Source of the DNA: Nitriliruptoraceae bacterium
GTDB taxonomy: Bacteria; Actinomycetota; Nitriliruptoria; Nitriliruptorales; Nitriliruptoraceae
DNA: 7,975 bases
Assembly (NCBI GenBank): GCA_007120485.1
Contig: SKNP01000425.1
Coordinates: forward strand, 1 to 7,975
Reading direction: 5' to 3'
Under the pieces are notes generated by a model, which was given only the letters and a program-made list of their open reading frames with translations, searched no databases and had not been told where the DNA came from. Positions within the stretch are counted from its first letter, which is position 1. Each line of letters opens with the position of its first letter. The translations under genes were made by a program, and so were the position numbers. Of the stretch, positions 5,482 through 7,975 are shown one piece after another.

Positions 5482-6515
5482 TGGACGTTCAGGAGAAGCG
5501 GCCCACCCTCGAGCAGGTCGCCGAGGTGGCCGGTACGTCCCGGGCCACGGTGTCCCGCGTGATCAACCACAGCCCGAAGGTCAGCGCGCCCGTCCGCGAG
5601 ACCGTTGAACGCGCCATCGCCCAGCTCGGCTACACCCCCAACCGTGCTGCCCGTTCGCTGGTCACTCGGCGGACCAACTCGGTCGGCCTGGTCGTCGCCG
5701 AGTCCGAGCAACGGGTCTTCGGGGAGCCGTTCTTCGCGGATCTCGTCCGAGGGGTGTCGACGGCGCTGGACGGAACCGACGTCCAGTTGGTGCTGCTGCT
5801 CAACCGCTCGGACCAGGACCGCTCCCGGGTCCAGGAGTTCCTCGCCAGCCACGTCGACGGGGTCCTGCTGGTCTCCTCACGAACCGAGGATCCGTTGATC
5901 GAGCAGCTAGCGACCGGATCGATCCCGGCTGTGCTCGCCGGGAGGCCGTTGCACACGGCGCAACTGCCGTACGTGGACGTCGACAACGTCGGGGGCGCGC
6001 GACAGGCGGTGGGACACCTGGCGGAACTCGGCTGCACGAGGATCGCCACCGTCACCGGACCGCAGGACATGGTCGCGGGGGTCGACCGGCTCGCGGGGTA
6101 CCGCCAGGGGCTGGAGGCGGCGGGCCTACCGTTCGACGATGAACTGGTCTTCGAGGGCGATTTCGGTGGCGATTCCGGCGAGCAAGGCGCCGCCCAACTG
6201 CTCGACCGTCACGGCGATGTGGATGCCATCTTCGCCGCATCGGACCTGATGGCCATCGGCACGATGCAGGAACTCAAGCGACGTGGCCGTCGTGTCCCCG
6301 ACGACGTCGCCGTCGTCGGGTTCGACGACTCGGTGATCGCCACGACCACGCAGCCGGGCCTGAGTTCGGTCCATCAGGCGGTCGGTGAGCTCGGACGACA
6401 GATGATCGAGCGGCTGCTCGAGTTGATGGGCGGCTCGACGCCGGTCCCGAACGCCACGATCCTCCCGACCCACCTCGTGGTGCGCGAGAGCAGCCGCGGG
6501 GTCGCCGAGGGCTGA
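5481..6515 (+). CDS. cebR: LacI-family repressor, CebR-like
   Basis: Cytoplasmic sugar-responsive repressor, 344 residues. The N-terminal helix-turn-helix spans about 9-30 (TLEQVAEVAGTSRATVSRVI), followed by the hinge PNRAARSL (53-60), whose Leu60 is the minor-groove intercalating leucine of the family. The specificity pair in the recognition helix is Arg21-Ala22 (SRATVSRV), the type I recall in CebR-like actinobacterial regulators. Residues about 65-344 are the periplasmic-binding-like effector and dimer domain, with FAASDLMAIG (251-260) and DDVAVVGFDDS (274-284) as expected. ATG 5481 shares its A with the bglC stop (TGATG), and I see no Shine-Dalgarno before it, so translation probably depends on reinitiation from bglC. 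Being last in the operon controlled by the 483-500 operator, it should limit its own synthesis. The effector is likely cellobiose or a related oligosaccharide, by analogy. Confidence 0.93.
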   Translation: MDVQEKRPTLEQVAEVAGTSRATVSRVINHSPKVSAPVRETVERAIAQLGYTPNRAARSLVTRRTNSVGLVVAESEQRVFGEPFFADLVRGVSTALDGTDVQLVLLLNRSDQDRSRVQEFLASHVDGVLLVSSRTEDPLIEQLATGSIPAVLAGRPLHTAQLPYVDVDNVGGARQAVGHLAELGCTRIATVTGPQDMVAGVDRLAGYRQGLEAAGLPFDDELVFEGDFGGDSGEQGAAQLLDRHGDVDAIFAASDLMAIGTMQELKRRGRRVPDDVAVVGFDDSVIATTTQPGLSSVHQAVGELGRQMIERLLELMGGSTPVPNATILPTHLVVRESSRGVAEG

Positions 6516-6589
6516 GGCGAGGACCGAGGATCGTCTCCCGGGTCCACGCACGGTGCCCGCGGGCCGGTCTTGGCGCTCCCCGTCGCAGG
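6516..6589. other. Convergent intergenic gap without a clear terminator
   Basis: The repressor gene (+) and the alcohol dehydrogenase gene (-) converge here. I see only weak structure: GGACC 6521-6525 with GGTCC 6540-6544 around a mismatched stem, and the loopless 10-bp palindrome GCCCGCGGGC at 6555-6564. No T-run follows on either strand. Either termination is Rho-dependent or the two transcripts overlap. Confidence 0.5.
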
Positions 6590-7792
6590 TCAGGTCAGCA
6601 CACGCCGATCACCCTGCCAGGCCGCGTCGAGGACCCGCTCGAGCCCGTCCACCGAGGTATCTCCCCGGTCGTTCCGCAGCAGCCGGGTCACCCCGGCAGC
6701 GAGCTCGGCGAGTCCACGCAAGCTCGACCGCTCCACACCGATGTCCTGCAGACCGGTCGGCACCCCGATCCGCTCCAGCAGTTCGACGATCATGGAGATG
6801 AACGCGTCGGCGGGGTCATCGCCATCGACCCCGACGCAGGCGGCCAACTCCTCGAGTTCCAGATCGACCGCCGGGCGGTTGGCCGTCAGCACGTAGGGCA
6901 GCAGGAGACCGACCCCCAGCCCGTGTGGGGTCTTGGTCGCAGCACCGAGCGGGTACTGCAACGCGTGCGGGCCCCCGACGCCGGCGTGACCGAAGCTGAT
7001 ACCGGCGGCGGTCGCGCCCCGCATCACCGCAGCTCGCGCGACGTGGTCGTCGCCATCCTCGACGACGCGTGGCAGGTTCGGGATCAGCTCCTGGAGGGCT
7101 TCGCGGGCGTAGCGATCACTGACGGGGTTCTTCCCGATCGACACGCCCTCGACCACCTCACGCCACCCGACCGGCCGCACGGTGGCGGTGTAGGCCTCCA
7201 CGGCGTGGCAGACCGCGTCGATCCCCGCGTGTGCGGTCACCGCTGGCGGGCACCCGTGGGTCATCGCCGGGTCGCACACCGAGAACGCGGGTACCAGGTG
7301 GACGCTGGACATGCCGACCTTCAGCGCACGGTCCGGGTCGCTGACGACCGCCACCGGTGTGACCTCCGAGCCCGTCCCGGCGGTGGTGGGGACCGCGATC
7401 AGCGGCAGGATCGGCCCCGGCACCTGGTTCTCGCCGTAGTAGTCGCGAGGTTCGCCCCCGTGGGTCACGACGGCGCCGACGGCCTTGGCCAGGTCGATGA
7501 CCGAGCCACCGCCGACCGCCACCAGCGCCTGCGGTTGGTGCTGCTGGGCGACCTCGGCGGCCTGCGCAACGAGCTCGATCGGGACCTCGGGTCGGACGCC
7601 GGTGAACGTGGCGTGTTCGACGCCCGCCGCGTCCAGACCGGCGGTGATGCGCCCGTACACGGGCTGCTGGGAGATCGCCGGGTCGACGATCATCAACGCG
7701 CAGCTCCCGAGCTGCGCGGCGAGGGGTCCGACCGCCGCCAGGGCCCCTTCCCCTTCGATCAGCTGCCGTGGACTGCGTCTCGTCGTGATCAC
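6590..7792 (-). CDS. Iron-dependent (group III) alcohol dehydrogenase
   Basis: NAD(P)-dependent oxidoreductase of the metal-containing Fe-ADH family, 400 residues, cytoplasmic. The N-terminal dinucleotide-binding half carries GGGSVIDLAK (94-103) and TTAGTGSE (136-143). The C-terminal helical half supplies the metal ligands Asp192 and His196 (GIDAVCHAVEAY), His276 (GGPHALQYPLG) and His290 (TPHGLGVGLLLPY). All four expected ligands are present, so the enzyme looks intact. The start is GTG (complement of 7790-7792), with GGGAGG at 7801-7806 (minus strand) 8 nt upstream. The preceding minus-strand gene ends 36 nt upstream, so the two are probably one operon whose promoter is outside the window. 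The substrate cannot be read from the sequence; lactaldehyde, short-chain alcohols and hydroxy acids are all used in this family. It converges on the sugar operon and need not share its function. Confidence 0.93.
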   Translation of the reverse strand: MITTRRSPRQLIEGEGALAAVGPLAAQLGSCALMIVDPAISQQPVYGRITAGLDAAGVEHATFTGVRPEVPIELVAQAAEVAQQHQPQALVAVGGGSVIDLAKAVGAVVTHGGEPRDYYGENQVPGPILPLIAVPTTAGTGSEVTPVAVVSDPDRALKVGMSSVHLVPAFSVCDPAMTHGCPPAVTAHAGIDAVCHAVEAYTATVRPVGWREVVEGVSIGKNPVSDRYAREALQELIPNLPRVVEDGDDHVARAAVMRGATAAGISFGHAGVGGPHALQYPLGAATKTPHGLGVGLLLPYVLTANRPAVDLELEELAACVGVDGDDPADAFISMIVELLERIGVPTGLQDIGVERSSLRGLAELAAGVTRLLRNDRGDTSVDGLERVLDAAWQGDRRVLT

Positions 7793-7832
7793 CGCTCGAC
7801 CCTCCCGGTCCGCACCGACACGTCGTGATCAC
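7781..7832. repeat. 12-bp direct repeat flanking the alcohol dehydrogenase start
   Basis: CGTCGTGATCAC occurs at 7781-7792 and again at 7821-7832, 40 bp apart (about four helical turns). Each copy contains the palindrome TGATCA. On the coding (minus) strand one copy begins with the GTG start codon of the dehydrogenase and the other covers the stop codon of the upstream gene. It could be a pair of regulator sites, a duplication scar or chance. Confidence 0.45.
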
Positions 7833-7975
7833 TCTAGGGAAGGGCCCTGCTCCAGCTGCAGCCGGATGAGGTCGTACGTCGGCGGTGCACCGACCTGACC
7901 ACCGCAGGCCATCAGCCGCTCGTGCGGGTCGCGTCCCCGCTGGACGGTGGCCGCCAGCTCGCGTCCATCGACCAA
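7829..7975 (-). CDS. Unrecognised protein, C-terminal 48 residues (rest outside window)
   Basis: Reading the minus strand from the window edge, a frame is open for 48 codons and ends at TGA (complement of 7829-7831). It contains GRELAATVQRGRDPHERL and ends QLEQGPSLE, with GC-rich third positions typical of a real gene here. The stop lies 36 nt before the alcohol dehydrogenase start on the same strand, which is normal operon spacing and the main support for the call. I do not recognise the family from this fragment. It looks soluble, with no membrane segment. No earlier stop interrupts the frame within the window. Confidence 0.65.
   Translation of the reverse strand: MVDGRELAATVQRGRDPHERLMACGGQVGAPPTYDLIRLQLEQGPSLE

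Noticed and set aside
6568..6581. Second CebR-like operator (GCGCTCCCC half-site) after the repressor gene
   Set aside because: Only 9 of 14 positions match, one half is missing, and it lies in a convergent gap where no promoter is seen.
6923..7828. 301-codon plus-strand open frame opposite the alcohol dehydrogenase gene
   Set aside because: It is antisense to a gene with all expected Fe-ADH motifs, and its Arg/Asp/Gly-rich sequence has no family signature.

Overview
The window is GC-rich DNA with tightly packed, overlapping genes and the codon use of a high-GC actinobacterium. Three things suggest a salt- or alkali-adapted actinobacterium, possibly near the Nitriliruptoria: the Streptomyces/Thermobifida-style cello-oligosaccharide operator, a cellobiose-type operon order, and an extremely acidic secreted binding protein. 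That placement is an inference; there is no rRNA or other phylogenetic marker here.

Layout. (1) 2-376 (+): the 3' end of a xylose isomerase gene of the E. coli-like class II type, with a modest hairpin after it. (2) 377-670: no gene. This stretch holds a TTGACA promoter element, an 18-bp near-perfect palindrome whose core TGGGAGCGCTCTCA is one base from the CebR/CelR operator, and a leader of about 190 nt that can fold into several consecutive hairpins. (3) 671-6515 (+): one five-gene operon. It encodes a sugar-binding lipoprotein, two CUT1-type ABC permeases, a GH1 beta-glucosidase and a LacI-family repressor. A 15-bp perfect hairpin separates the binding-protein gene from the first permease gene; the last four genes overlap by 4, 4 and 1 nt. 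(4) 6516-6589: a short convergent gap without a convincing terminator. (5) 6590-7975 (-): an iron-dependent (group III) alcohol dehydrogenase, preceded on its own strand by the C-terminal 48 codons of an unrecognised gene that runs off the window; the two look like one operon.

How it works (inference from families and context). Cellobiose or short beta-glucan oligomers are captured outside the membrane by the lipoprotein and imported through the two permeases. No ATPase gene is present, so a shared MsiK-type ATPase encoded elsewhere is expected. The GH1 enzyme cleaves the sugar to glucose in the cytoplasm. The LacI protein has the SRATVSRV recognition helix of CebR-like regulators and probably represses the operon from the palindrome at 483-500, including its own gene at the distal end, giving negative feedback. 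The nearby xylose isomerase fits a plant-polysaccharide degradation locus.

I found no mobile element, CRISPR array, tRNA or rRNA, and no wholly new system. The points most worth a second look are regulatory (operator, structured leader, intercistronic hairpin, repressor-last arrangement) and the charge composition of the binding protein.
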